Notes: generated from the letters alone by a model not told the origin. 64,000 nt of DNA from Nostoc sp. C052 (GCF_013393905.1 NZ_CP040275.1:1-64000), one strand, 5' to 3'. Shown: positions 54,377 to 62,472, counted from the first letter of the stretch. Translations and numbers: made by a program.

Positions 54377-54982
54377 TTAAGCACTCAATGAAGTATCGTT
54401 ATCAATTTCTGCATTAAGCTGATCAAACAGATCCGCCTCATCACCCCAACAATCCCAGCCGTCCCTAGACTCGCGTGCGAACATCTCCAGCTTGGTTATG
54501 TCTGGACACAGTTTGTCTACGAGTTGGTAGAAACTTTCGGGCTTACGGGAATGCTCACGCCTGGGAGAGTGCAGGATGGTGGACTCGTTTGTGAGTGTCC
54601 GTCCAGAGAAAGCTTTGACATTCCCACGAACAGCCAAAGCACAGTGTTCAGTCGAATTCCGCAACCAATGACCGACACCTAGATGTGTTTTAGTGTTATC
54701 CTTGGTAACTTTTTCCCAAGTCAGGATGGTTTTGAGTTCAAATCCCCATGTTTCTAAGCAGTGTGCGGCTTCAATCATGTGATTGTTGGTAAACCAAAGC
54801 CAAAGAACTGACCCCGTGCGATTGCTTAAGTCTGGAACAGGCAATGACAGTATTTCTTCTATGTGCATTGGCTTGTAGCTAATGCGGTTTCGGTGAGTTT
54901 TATCCTGATTTCTCAGCCGATAGAACCAGGGAGGGTCAATCACGATGCACTGGTATTGACCTTCTAATGTCGTTAGTCTCAT
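54377..54982 (-). CDS. MT-A70-family adenine methyltransferase
   Basis: 201 aa. DPPW at 16-19 is the catalytic motif, followed by VLWLWFTNNHM, WGFELKTILTWEK, GHWLRNSTEHCALAVRG and SRKPESFYQLVDKLCP. This is the standard order for bacterial/phage MT-A70 enzymes, which methylate adenine N6 in DNA. Probable ribosome binding site AGGA 7 bases before the ATG. No restriction enzyme of its own is visible, so it may serve for self-protection, as in phages. Confidence 0.85.
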   Translation of the reverse strand: MRLTTLEGQYQCIVIDPPWFYRLRNQDKTHRNRISYKPMHIEEILSLPVPDLSNRTGSVLWLWFTNNHMIEAAHCLETWGFELKTILTWEKVTKDNTKTHLGVGHWLRNSTEHCALAVRGNVKAFSGRTLTNESTILHSPRREHSRKPESFYQLVDKLCPDITKLEMFARESRDGWDCWGDEADLFDQLNAEIDNDTSLSA

Positions 54983-55000
54983 GTTTAATTCCTGTTATTT

Positions 55001-55459
55001 TCAAACTTGTTCTGGAAATTCAATGTGGCTTAAAATCTGAAGTTCAACAGCTAATCCGCTTAAGAAATTTTGGAGTTCGACTGTTGCCAATTCTTTGGAT
55101 ATCTCTTTTTCTGACGTATAAATAAGTTGCTTGTGATGCCCAAAGTAAACTTCTGTACGAGTCAAGTTTTGCTCTGTGTCAGTTAACAGAGTCAAAGTAA
55201 ATCTTCCAAGTTTGCAAAAGTAATAAGGACGCTTTAAACTCCAAGGCTTTCCAGGTTGCCAAGTGATTTGAGGTTTTTTACCAATGTGAACGCTGATAGA
55301 TTCAAAATCAACGTGGAAAATGTTCAGTAAGGCAAGCATTTCGCCACTGTTGTAATGATCTACAACGTGCTGTCTAATGCCTAATTCTGCTAAACCTTCA
55401 GGAATATCAATGTGAGCTTCAGATGAGATTTTTTCAACTACTGTCACTATGGCTTTCAT
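55001..55459 (-). CDS. Hypothetical protein (152 aa)
   Basis: ATG start, 18 bases upstream of the MT-A70 gene. It starts like a small beta/alpha domain (MKAIVTVVEKISSEAHIDIP), with beta-rich middle and a helical end. No family recognised. Its position suggests co-transcription with the methylase. Confidence 0.55.
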   Translation of the reverse strand: MKAIVTVVEKISSEAHIDIPEGLAELGIRQHVVDHYNSGEMLALLNIFHVDFESISVHIGKKPQITWQPGKPWSLKRPYYFCKLGRFTLTLLTDTEQNLTRTEVYFGHHKQLIYTSEKEISKELATVELQNFLSGLAVELQILSHIEFPEQV

Positions 55460-55544
55460 ATCCGTTTAACCATCTTGTAATTTGTAAGAAAATATTTAGG
55501 AAGGTGTATTACTCGCGCTTCAATTAAACCCCTGGCAACGAACG

Positions 55545-55781
55545 TTATTCAGGGAATAAACAATCAGTTTCATATTCGTCATCATCCTCATCTGAACCTT
55601 CATCTTTGATGGATTCAAATTCTTCAACTGCAAAAATAGCCATAGCCACACACGCTCTTTCTGCTGGATGTGTAGCTGATTGCATCCGATATGATTCGGG
55701 GACTACATAGCCTTGGATCGCGTAGAATTTCTTAGCTAGTTTTTCAATGAGTACATCTTTCTGGAAGTAGCCGAGTTCCAT
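55545..55781 (-). CDS. Hypothetical acidic small protein (78 aa)
   Basis: ATG at 55781 with GAGGGG upstream (a TTG at 55796 is less likely). N-terminal helical part (FQKDVLIEKLAKKFYAI), then a very acidic tail (DEGSDEDDDEYETD). No family recognised. Acidic tails of this sort occur in DNA-mimic and small phage proteins, but nothing more supports that here. Confidence 0.5.
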   Translation of the reverse strand: MELGYFQKDVLIEKLAKKFYAIQGYVVPESYRMQSATHPAERACVAMAIFAVEEFESIKDEGSDEDDDEYETDCLFPE

Positions 55782-55876
55782 ATCTTTTCCCCTCAAGGTA
55801 AAATTTACCTTTGTTGTAAAAGTCTTAATTCTTGATTACTTGGCGATCGCTCTGCTTGACCAATGACCAATGACCA

Positions 55877-56764
55877 TCAAACAGTAACTACAGCTTTCTT
55901 ACTAGCGAAAGCCCCCGCCTGCCTTAGCGCTGCACCAGGACTCGGATGAGCAAAGAACTCTTCTATAGCTTTGGTCAACCCAGCCGCAACAACCGGATCG
56001 TGACAAGCGTAGACATAGATGGGCTGTTGAACGCCGTTAACCAATCGCGTTTCTTGGCGATCGCCCAGATGTGGGTAAAACGTGCGAACCCATGTGCCCA
56101 AGTGTCCGCGATAGTGGGTGCCGCTCAGGGGGACTTTCTTTCCAAGTTCGCTCTCTGCAAAGTTGACTACGCCAAGCCACTTTTCTTTTGTGCCGGTTAG
56201 TAACTGTCTGTTGTAGTCAGCTATCAGATTGGCGGCGAAGTCTTTAAATTGCTGTTCGGTGTACGGGTTGAGTCTGCCACCAGTTAACTCAGCTAAAGTC
56301 TTCATTGCCAAGACAAGAGTATGCAATCGCTGTTCAACTGGGGGGAGAGTTGGTGTAGGGGGTTGTTCTTGTGGTTGAGTAGCGGGTTTTGTCCAGCCCA
56401 TAATGTCTTGCATCCAGGCACGAACACCGATCCGGTTAAAAGCTTTGCATACAAGTCTGGCTTGCTGTTTGCAGTACCGCCCAGCATCAAAAGCGTAATA
56501 TTCAATAACGGCAGCAACACCCATATCAGGTATTCCCTGATTCCAGGTTTCCAGTGCCGCAGGGCTAAATCCTTGTTGTATAAGGCTTTGGGCTAATGCA
56601 GAGGGTTCCAGTGCCGCACTTAGTAACGCACGACGAAGCGAAGAATCTTGTACATCTGCCAGTCTTGCAGTTGCCCGAATAGTGGCTTTACCATGACCGT
56701 TAGAGTCAATAGTGATTTCTTGCTTTATCTGTTCAATGATTTGAATGATTTCGATTTGTGACAT
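55877..56764 (-). CDS. Hypothetical protein sharing its N-terminus with the upstream gene
   Basis: 295 aa. The first 120 residues (MSQIEIIQIIEQIKQEIT ... EYYAFDAGRYCKQQAR) are homologous to the start of 56850-57521, including a helix-turn-helix-like stretch (ATIRATARLADVQDSSLRRA). The C-terminal 150 residues differ: a Pro-rich linker, then LPPVEQRLHTLVLAMKTLAE and WVRTFYPHLGDRQE. No family recognised for that part. The shared N-terminus probably binds DNA or a common partner. Confidence 0.6.
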   Translation of the reverse strand: MSQIEIIQIIEQIKQEITIDSNGHGKATIRATARLADVQDSSLRRALLSAALEPSALAQSLIQQGFSPAALETWNQGIPDMGVAAVIEYYAFDAGRYCKQQARLVCKAFNRIGVRAWMQDIMGWTKPATQPQEQPPTPTLPPVEQRLHTLVLAMKTLAELTGGRLNPYTEQQFKDFAANLIADYNRQLLTGTKEKWLGVVNFAESELGKKVPLSGTHYRGHLGTWVRTFYPHLGDRQETRLVNGVQQPIYVYACHDPVVAAGLTKAIEEFFAHPSPGAALRQAGAFASKKAVVTV

Positions 56765-56849
56765 AATCGTTGCTCTGGTTTTTTCAAAAGTGAATAGTTG
56801 TAGTAATAATCGAAGCCATAATGAAAGTTAGTAGGCTTATAAAGTTGAG

Positions 56850-57521
56850 CTATTGCCAAGTAAGCTGAATATTAAATTGGTCACAATGAGTCTGAATGAT
56901 TTGTTTAGTACTTACAGAACACTTTCCAAATAAATGAATCCTTTTTTGGTGATTAGGATAGTAATGCCCATAGACTAATATTTGTCCTACAGCACTTTTC
57001 CATGCAGACGCTTTTTTAACTTCTATGATTTCGCGTTCAGTCAAAATGTCTATTTTTCCAACTGGAGTATTGACTTCAACTACGGGATGAGATATTTTCT
57101 CAACCTTTTCGATAAGAGAAAGTTTTACTTGGTTTTCTGGAGAATACTGTCCTGCGGTAAATTCCGAACTAACCAAACCATCAAAATTTTTGTATTTGCT
57201 AAAATGCTTAATAGCTTGCCTTGCCCTTTTAGTGCAGCGTTTACCAGCTTCAAAGGCATAATATTCAAGTATTAAATAAATGACATCATCAGATATACCG
57301 TTAATGCGCCAAGAATCAATACTTATGCCTTGCAATTGGATTTTTTGTGCCAGTTTTGAATGTTCTGAATTAAATGTATTTAAAGTTTTACAAATTGTTC
57401 CGTTACTTACTCCAGCTATTCTTTCTACTGCCCTAATACTGATTTTATTTATACTATTAGAGTTAACAGTAATCTCTTGTTTTATCTGGTCGATAATTTG
57501 AGCGATTTCGATTTGTGACAT
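56850..57521 (-). CDS. Hypothetical protein with shared N-terminus and nuclease-like C-terminus
   Basis: 223 aa. The N-terminal 115 residues parallel those of 55877-56764 (MSQIEIAQIIDQIKQEIT ... LILEYYAFEAGKRCTKRAR). The C-terminal part VGKIDILTEREIIEVKKASA, then VGQILVYGHYYP fits a PD-(D/E)XK pattern (Asp, then Glu-x-Lys, then Gln), as in restriction and resolvase-type nucleases. It may cut DNA recognised by the N-terminal part. AT-rich compared with its sister gene. Confidence 0.6.
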   Translation of the reverse strand: MSQIEIAQIIDQIKQEITVNSNSINKISIRAVERIAGVSNGTICKTLNTFNSEHSKLAQKIQLQGISIDSWRINGISDDVIYLILEYYAFEAGKRCTKRARQAIKHFSKYKNFDGLVSSEFTAGQYSPENQVKLSLIEKVEKISHPVVEVNTPVGKIDILTEREIIEVKKASAWKSAVGQILVYGHYYPNHQKRIHLFGKCSVSTKQIIQTHCDQFNIQLTWQ

Positions 57522-57564
57522 AACTTTAGTTGGGTGATAATTTTTCCTTGTTGATTAGAGAGAA

Positions 57565-58023
57565 TTAGACATTCACGCGCACCAAACTTTTTTCACTGAC
57601 CAACGAAAAGCGATTAAGTATAGTCGGTGTTTCAGCCAATGTTGGCGATACCAATTCGACAAGGTAAAACCAAAACTTATCCACAAGTACAACTCCTAAA
57701 ATCAGCCGTTGTTTTGTGTCATCCCCATAAGAACAAAGGATTACTTTCTGACCTAAAACGAAAGCAGGTTTTTGCACCGTGAGAGCTTCTAATTGACCAG
57801 TCCAAATGATTTGATGTTCTGTAGCATGAACAATTTCATTACCACAAATGATTGTATAAAGCCAACATTCATATTTCCACTGGACACCAGAACAGTAACC
57901 AAATGTTCTCGTAGTTTTCAGGTAAACTCTCTCCAGTAAATTTACCTCAACGGGCGGAATTGTTTTACCCCAAGGCGGGGAGATATACCAACTGGTTTTA
58001 AGTGCGTTAACGTAGTCAATCAT
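57565..58023 (-). CDS. Hypothetical protein (152 aa)
   Basis: ATG with AGAGGAAA upstream. Beta-rich, starting MIDYVNALKTSWYISPPWGK and containing WKYECWLYTIICGNEIVHAT. The pattern suggests a small SH3/Tudor-like or DUF1392-like cyanobacterial protein, but I cannot assign it firmly. In the minus-strand series. Confidence 0.5.
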   Translation of the reverse strand: MIDYVNALKTSWYISPPWGKTIPPVEVNLLERVYLKTTRTFGYCSGVQWKYECWLYTIICGNEIVHATEHQIIWTGQLEALTVQKPAFVLGQKVILCSYGDDTKQRLILGVVLVDKFWFYLVELVSPTLAETPTILNRFSLVSEKSLVRVNV

Positions 58024-58047
58024 GCTTTTTCCTCTGGGATTAATAAC

Positions 58048-58251
58048 CTAAAAATCCTCGGCAATCTCTAACAAAAAACCGCGTCCCGTGTTCTGTACTT
58101 GCACCAGTTCTTTATCCAGCAGAGTTTGAATAACTGAATCGGAGAATTGGAATTGCAACCGATGTAATGGCACACAACCGCCGCAAAACTGAAGCACACG
58201 CAGCAAATGATTGGCTCTGCGGTCAAAGTCGTTGTTTGCTTCCTTAGCCAT
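58048..58251 (-). CDS. Hypothetical small protein (67 aa)
   Basis: ATG at 58251 with AGAGG upstream; it overlaps the end of the 58244 gene by 8 bases, which suggests coupling. Sequence ANHLLRVLQFCGGCVPLHRL and FSDSVIQTLLDKELVQVQNT suggests a small winged-helix-like fold. No family recognised. Confidence 0.5.
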   Translation of the reverse strand: MAKEANNDFDRRANHLLRVLQFCGGCVPLHRLQFQFSDSVIQTLLDKELVQVQNTGRGFLLEIAEDF

Positions 58252-58570
58252 TGTTTGCACCTCTGGTTAATACGGTTAACTGTCGGTTGAGAATGTTTAT
58301 CTGTTGTTGATAAAAGTCAATCTCTGCGTTAATTTGCTGAAATAATTCTTCTAGTGTGAGCGGCTGAATTTGATTCTCTTGCAAGTAAGATATTTCATCA
58401 GAATTTTTATTAGGCATCAGCGCATAACGCCAGCCATCATCAAATTGTTCAGCCAACTCTGTACCCAAAGGATAGTAATAAAGTCCCAGGATGATGCCCT
58501 GTTGTGTACGCTGTTCCAAGTTAAAACGAGGGTAGGGCCAGTGTTGGGGGATTGATAGTGTCGGTTGCAT
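58244..58570 (-). CDS. Hypothetical protein (108 aa)
   Basis: ATG start. The N-terminal half resembles a small compact domain (YPRFNLEQRTQQGIILGLYY, YPLGTELAEQFDDGWRYALM), and the C-terminus is a coiled coil (LEELFQQINAEIDFYQQQIN). No family recognised. Partner of the overlapping 58048 gene. Confidence 0.55.
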   Translation of the reverse strand: MQPTLSIPQHWPYPRFNLEQRTQQGIILGLYYYPLGTELAEQFDDGWRYALMPNKNSDEISYLQENQIQPLTLEELFQQINAEIDFYQQQINILNRQLTVLTRGANNG

Positions 58571-58601
58571 TGATTTAATTGAGGATTGGTGAATAAATAA
58601 T

Positions 58602-58680
58602 TAGGGAAAGGGGGAAAGGGCAAAGGGGAAGGGAATGAAGAAATTTACCTTTCCCCTTTACCCTTTAACCTTTTCCCAGG
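58602..58680. repeat. Intergenic heptamer repeat with complementary arms
   Basis: AGGGAAAGGGGGAAAGGG followed by CCTTTCCCCTTTACCCTTT about 30 bases later. The same purine arm/pyrimidine arm design as at 1392-1543 and 59033-59120. Confidence 0.75.
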
Positions 58681-58693
58681 CGAAGCCCAAGAC

Positions 58694-59584
58694 TTACGCT
58701 GTGACTAACTCCGTTCTCTCCAGCAGCCGTTGCAATTTATCGCCAGTTAGCTGTTCTAACGGTTGGTCTAAAATATATTCATCAAAGATGGATTTACCAT
58801 CAGTAGACACATCCACCATCGACAGCGATAGCACAGCATCAAGCACCGAGTTAGAATACTGCTGCTGGACTGAATAACGCCTCTTCACCCACCAGTTCCC
58901 GTTAGTGCATCCGACTTGCCCCAGTTTCACGCCGTTGTTGTTGTAAATGCCATTATCGAGAATTTCAAACCCGTACTTCTCGCACTCGTTGAAGATATGC
59001 GCCATGATTAGGTTTTCAGTAGAAGAGGAAGGCATGGGGGCAGAGGCGCAGAGGGGCAGAGGAGAAAGTTGTTGTAGGTTTTTCCCCTCTGCACCCCTGC
59101 TCCCCTGCACCTCTGCTTTCTCCTGCACAGGTAATGAGCCGTCTTTATAGTGAGTGCAGATGAAGCGATCGCAACGCATTAGAGTGTTGGCACGAAATAC
59201 TTCTTTATCGTTGACCATTACTACCCAGCGTTGCGTTAAGTGGTTGTTGTCATGGCTGATACTGGCTACCAGTTTGTCATCAGCGTAATATTCGTGATGG
59301 TCAAACGAGATTTCAACTATTGTGAGGGGTTCAGGAGCGATCGCTTGGGCTTGGTCGGCGATGTAGTTGTCGAGTTCGGCTTGAGCGAGGGCTTGTTCGT
59401 TGGGGGCAGCAGGGGCGAGTTTCTGAATCTTGCTTGCCTGATAGTTAACAATGGCGGAAATCCAGGCATCCTTACAGCGTTTATCGCTTACTTTGGCTGT
59501 GCAGGCGATTTCGCTGTAGATTTGCTTGAGACGGGCAATGGATTTCAGTTGCAGCTGTTGTTGGCTGTAGATAATGTGGGTCAT
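58694..59584 (-). CDS. Hypothetical protein (296 aa), first gene of the minus-strand series
   Basis: Start ATG at 59584. N-terminal helical part (QLKSIARLKQIYSEIACTAK ... CKDAWISAIVNYQ), a beta-rich middle (IVEISFDHHEYYADDKLVAS) and a C-terminal part (GFEILDNGIYNNNGVKLGQV) that follows a repeat insertion. The insertion encodes about 28 residues (from AEVQGSRGAEG to SAPMPSS) between two apparent domains. No family recognised. It shares a 166-base divergent region with the ribbon-helix-helix gene and is probably controlled from there. Confidence 0.6.
   Translation of the reverse strand: MTHIIYSQQQLQLKSIARLKQIYSEIACTAKVSDKRCKDAWISAIVNYQASKIQKLAPAAPNEQALAQAELDNYIADQAQAIAPEPLTIVEISFDHHEYYADDKLVASISHDNNHLTQRWVVMVNDKEVFRANTLMRCDRFICTHYKDGSLPVQEKAEVQGSRGAEGKNLQQLSPLPLCASAPMPSSSTENLIMAHIFNECEKYGFEILDNGIYNNNGVKLGQVGCTNGNWWVKRRYSVQQQYSNSVLDAVLSLSMVDVSTDGKSIFDEYILDQPLEQLTGDKLQRLLERTELVTA
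59033..59120. repeat. In-frame palindromic tandem repeat inside the 58694 gene
   Basis: GCAGAGGCGCAGAGGGGCAG arm, then the complementary CCCCTCTGCACCCCTGCTCC arm about 20 bases on. It is read in frame, as in PKS A at 1392-1543. Confidence 0.85.
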
Positions 59585-59655
59585 AATGAATCAGTTCCTA
59601 ACGGGACAGAAAGCGCTTCAGATTGACCGTCGGTAGCGCTTTCTTTATTCACATG

Positions 59656-59719
59656 GTAGCACTACTTTAATGCTACTGCAACATCTTTTTACTTCAAAGT
59701 AGCGTTACCCTCGTGCTAC
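59656..59719. promoter_or_regulatory. Two operator-like palindromes in a divergent promoter region
   Basis: GTAGCACTACTTTAATGCTAC (59656-59676) and GTAGCGTTACCCTCGTGCTA plus C (59699-59719) are both 21 bases, with GTAGC / GCTAC ends, and their centres are 43 bases apart (four helical turns). A -10-like TACAAT (59717-59722) overlaps the second. A third core, GTAGTGCTAT, lies at 59743-59752 over the start codon. Likely binding sites of the ribbon-helix-helix protein at 59751. Confidence 0.6.
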
Positions 59720-59750
59720 AATGGAGGAAGTATAGTTTTGGAGTAGTGCT

Positions 59751-59930
59751 ATGGTGTTGTCGGTGGTTACAGCCAAAAAGCGAATATCGCTTTACTTGGA
59801 CGAAGCATTAAAGTCTGACTTAGAACGGCTAGCTAAGATTAGGAAGCGTTCTCTGTCAAATTTAATAGAAGTCCTTTGCGAAGAAGAGTTGGAGCGTGCC
59901 AGGAATAATGGAGAGTTAAAGGATGCTTGA
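59751..59930 (+). CDS. Ribbon-helix-helix (CopG/Arc-like) regulator, 59 aa
   Basis: Small gene starting ATG at 59751 with GGAG 7 bases upstream. The protein KKRISLYLDEALKSDLERLA, then KIRKRSLSNLIEVLCEEEL is a textbook ribbon-helix-helix fold: one beta strand (RISLYL) and two helices. Such proteins dimerise and bind short palindromes, usually repressing their own promoter. Operator-like palindromes sit directly upstream. No toxin gene is next to it, so an autoregulator of the island is more likely than an antitoxin. Confidence 0.8.
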   Translation: MVLSVVTAKKRISLYLDEALKSDLERLAKIRKRSLSNLIEVLCEEELERARNNGELKDA

Positions 59931-60113
59931 TCTCAAGCCATTAACTTACGCGCTATTTTCAGTGACTCTACAGAAGCGATCGCTTAGGGGTTCAGTTGAG
60001 GTTCTGGCGATAGAAGCTGAAATTAGCCACTCTTAAGCGTTTGTAGCCCTGACTACAGCCGCCATAATGAGAGTGAGCCAGTCTGAGCAAATACCCTTAA
60101 GAAGGGTGAAATC

Positions 60114-61031
60114 ATGGCTAAACCATCCTCAAAGCCCAAAAAATCCACCATCTCTTCATCTACTGACAGCACATCACCAGATAATCTTGCTCAAGAAGAA
60201 GACACAGCTACAGCAACAATTACCGTTACTGCTGTTGAAATTCCCGAATTAACCGAGCAGGAAATTAGCGATCGCCTGCACTTGGAAAGGAAAGTGGAAA
60301 GAGCGTTTTTTGAGGCAGGGAAGGCGCTGACGGAATTACGCGATCGCAGATTATATCGCTCCACGCACAAAACCTTTGATGAATACTGTTTAGACAGGTT
60401 TGGCTACAATCGTTCCCGTTCTTACCAGCTAGTTGATGCGGCAGTTGTTGTGGACAACTTGCAAAAATGTCCACAAATTGTGGACATTTTGCCGACAGCA
60501 GAAGGGCAAGTTCGACCAATGACCAAGCTTGAACCCCAGGAACAGCAGGAGGCATGGCTAAAAGCAGTAGAACTTGCTAGTGGGAAAGTGCCCACAGGTA
60601 GAATCGTCAAAGATGTTGTGCAACGCATCATGGAAAGGACGAAAATACCCAATACCTACCAAATCGGCGAAGTCTGCCAAATTTTAGCCAAGGACAACCC
60701 GGAACTCAGGGGCAAAGGCGGATGTTGGGCAATTGTCAACTATGTGGGCGAATTTAGTTGTACTGTCAAAATCTGGGATAGTGAGTACACGGTTGGCTTG
60801 CAACACCTGAAGTCCTACAGTTACTTGCCTGCTGAATGTGAGCAGATTAAACAAATCAGCGATCGCATCAGTCGGGTGTATTCCGATTCTCTAGAAGATA
60901 CAGTCAAAAATCTGTTGCAGTCGTTGGGGAAGTTGAATCGACCTTATCTTACGGTAGTGGAGGAGAAGTTGTTGAGTTTACTTGAACAGGAGTACGGCAT
61001 CGTAGATGAGATACCGCGTAATTTTCAATAA
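60114..61031 (+). CDS. ParB/plasmid-type DNA-binding protein
   Basis: 305 aa, ATG with GAAGGGTG upstream. After a Ser/Thr-rich disordered start (1-45), the segment HLERKVERAFFEAGKALTEL, RSTHKTFDEYCLDRFGYNRS, RSYQLVDAAVVVDNL is the helical DNA-binding region seen in cyanobacterial and phage ParB-like or replication-associated proteins. The middle contains VRPMTKLEPQEQQEAWLKAV. The C-terminal half (GEFSCTVKIWDSEYTVGLQH) is beta-rich. Role in partition or regulation of the mobile island is inferred. Confidence 0.6.
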   Translation: MAKPSSKPKKSTISSSTDSTSPDNLAQEEDTATATITVTAVEIPELTEQEISDRLHLERKVERAFFEAGKALTELRDRRLYRSTHKTFDEYCLDRFGYNRSRSYQLVDAAVVVDNLQKCPQIVDILPTAEGQVRPMTKLEPQEQQEAWLKAVELASGKVPTGRIVKDVVQRIMERTKIPNTYQIGEVCQILAKDNPELRGKGGCWAIVNYVGEFSCTVKIWDSEYTVGLQHLKSYSYLPAECEQIKQISDRISRVYSDSLEDTVKNLLQSLGKLNRPYLTVVEEKLLSLLEQEYGIVDEIPRNFQ

Positions 61032-61055
61032 ACCAAGAATGAGGAGAAAACAGTA

Positions 61056-61304
61056 ATGCAAAGTATCAAGCTATTTTCTCATGTAGGATCTGATGGCATT
61101 ATGCACCTTGATATTCCCGTTGGCATCACAGACAAAGAAGTGGAAGTTATGGTAATTTATCAGCAAATAGAACCATCCGCCGCCAAAAAAACCGAAGAAT
61201 TGGGATGTCCACCAGGATTTTTTGAGCAGACTTACGGCAGTTTTCAAGACGATCCAATGGTTATCGATTATGAAGGTGATTTTGAAATAAGGGAAGAGAT
61301 ATAG
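61056..61304 (+). CDS. Antitoxin-like small protein whose stop codon is supplied by an IS element
   Basis: 82 aa, ATG with GAGGAG upstream. MQSIKLFSHVGSDGIMHLDI then DKEVEVMVIYQQIE is typical of the cyanobacterial antitoxin-like proteins that usually precede a VapC-type toxin. The last codon is followed by TAG at 61302-61304, the first three bases of the IS630 element. If the element and one TA are removed, the frame continues ICLIRNS past the insertion site. No toxin is found downstream, so the pair appears broken. Confidence 0.6.
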   Translation: MQSIKLFSHVGSDGIMHLDIPVGITDKEVEVMVIYQQIEPSAAKKTEELGCPPGFFEQTYGSFQDDPMVIDYEGDFEIREEI

Positions 61305-61369
61305 CAATCCTATTTGATTTACAAACTTATGGTAATTTTATACTAAAGCACTGATGACAGATTATACCG

Positions 61370-61867
61370 ATGAAGAACTTTTTATTAGAACAACAAGAAA
61401 AATCAGACAGAATAGCAATCTTAACAGAGTTTATTCACAGTCATCCAGAAGCCAGGGAACTTAAACGGGCAATAGCAGTAAAAATGGCGTTACAGGGTGA
61501 ACCATACTCTAAGTTTACTAAACTTTTGGGAATGAATAAGTCTTGTATTACAAATTGGAAACAAAGATTTGAAGCTCAAGGACTAGACGGTATCAAGCTA
61601 GGTTATAAAGGTGCTAAGAGTTATTTAACAACAGAACAACACACAGAAATTATCACCTGGTTGAGAGTCAAAGATTATTGCAATATAGATGAATTAGTCA
61701 GTTATTTAGATGAGAATTATGGTGTGATTTATCAATCCAAACAAAGCTACTATGAACTCCTATCATCAGCTCATATTAGTTGGAAGAAATCTCAGAAAAT
61801 CAACCCGAATTTCAATCCAGATTTGGTCAAAATCAAAAGGGAAGAAATCATAATTTTTTTTGACTGA
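61370..61867 (+). CDS. IS630 transposase, first frame (DNA-binding part)
   Basis: 165 aa. Helix-turn-helix regions (LKRAIAVKMALQGEPYSKFT, LLGMNKSCITNWKQRFEAQG, LDGIKLGYKGAKSYLT) bind the element ends. It ends at a run of eight T (61854-61861), after which the catalytic frame continues in another phase (+1, or loss of one T). It is the N-terminal half of a frameshift-fused transposase. Confidence 0.85.
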   Translation: MKNFLLEQQEKSDRIAILTEFIHSHPEARELKRAIAVKMALQGEPYSKFTKLLGMNKSCITNWKQRFEAQGLDGIKLGYKGAKSYLTTEQHTEIITWLRVKDYCNIDELVSYLDENYGVIYQSKQSYYELLSSAHISWKKSQKINPNFNPDLVKIKREEIIIFFD

Positions 61868-62444
61868 AAACAAAGCTGAGATTGAATCAGGGCAACTAGT
61901 TGTCTTTTTTCTAGATGAGTGCCACTTCCTCGCAAATGATGTCTGTGGATATGTTTGGGGTAAAACAGATATTAGAATTGAGATTCCTATCAAAAATGTT
62001 AAAGACAAACAAACTTATTTCGGAGCATTAGATTATCAAACACAAGAGTTTATCGTTCAAGAGTATCCAGCAGGAAATTCATCAAGTACAGTAGATTTCA
62101 TTAAGTATCTACAAAATCAACGTCCAGGAAAAAGAATTGCTTTAATTTGGGATGGAGCTAGTTATCATAGATCGGACGAGGTTAAAAAGTTTTTGGCATC
62201 TGTTAACGAGGGCGCTACTTCTTCATCGGAGTGGCAAATTACTTGTATTCGATTTGCACCCAATGCACCCGAACAAAACCCAGTAGAAGATGTTTGGTTA
62301 CAAGCCAAAAACTTTTTGAGGAAGTTTTGGCCTGTTTGCAAATCTTTTTCTGTTGTCAAATGGCTATTTAAGTTCTTTACCAATTACCAAGAATTTGACT
62401 TTCCCAAGCTGCATCAGTATGAACCCTGTTCGGATCTCAAATAG
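61854..62444 (+). CDS. IS630 transposase, second frame (DDE catalytic part)
   Basis: About 195 codons, open from 61854. Catalytic acids are visible: Asp in VVFFLDECHF, Asp in IALIWDGASYHRSDE, Glu in NAPEQNPVEDVWLQAK. Probably made only as a fusion with the first frame by slippage on the T8 run; a TTG at 61860 is the only nearby start. The stop codon lies inside the right inverted repeat. Confidence 0.85.
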   Translation, partial: FFLTENKAEIESGQLVVFFLDECHFLANDVCGYVWGKTDIRIEIPIKNVKDKQTYFGALDYQTQEFIVQEYPAGNSSSTVDFIKYLQNQRPGKRIALIWDGASYHRSDEVKKFLASVNEGATSSSEWQITCIRFAPNAPEQNPVEDVWLQAKNFLRKFWPVCKSFSVVKWLFKFFTNYQEFDFPKLHQYEPCSDLK

Positions 62445-62472
62445 GATTGCTATATGCCTTATTCGTAACTCA

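Larger units (their letters stand above)
61302..62452 (+). mobile_element. IS630-family insertion sequence
   Basis: About 1151 bases, bounded by matching ends (TAGCAATCCTATTTGA at the left from 61302, TCAAATAGGATTGCTA at the right to 62452). It is flanked by TA on each side (61300-61301 and 62453-62454), the usual IS630 target. Carries the two transposase frames below. A solo copy of the end (TTTAGGATTGCTATA) follows at 62473-62487. Confidence 0.85.

Noticed and set aside
58947..59150. + strand frame opposite the 58694 gene
   Set aside because: It is a shadow of the palindromic repeat and the coding strand opposite.
59751..59930. Ribbon-helix-helix gene as an antitoxin of a toxin-antitoxin pair
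   Set aside because: No toxin-like gene overlaps or follows it; upstream operators fit an autoregulator better.
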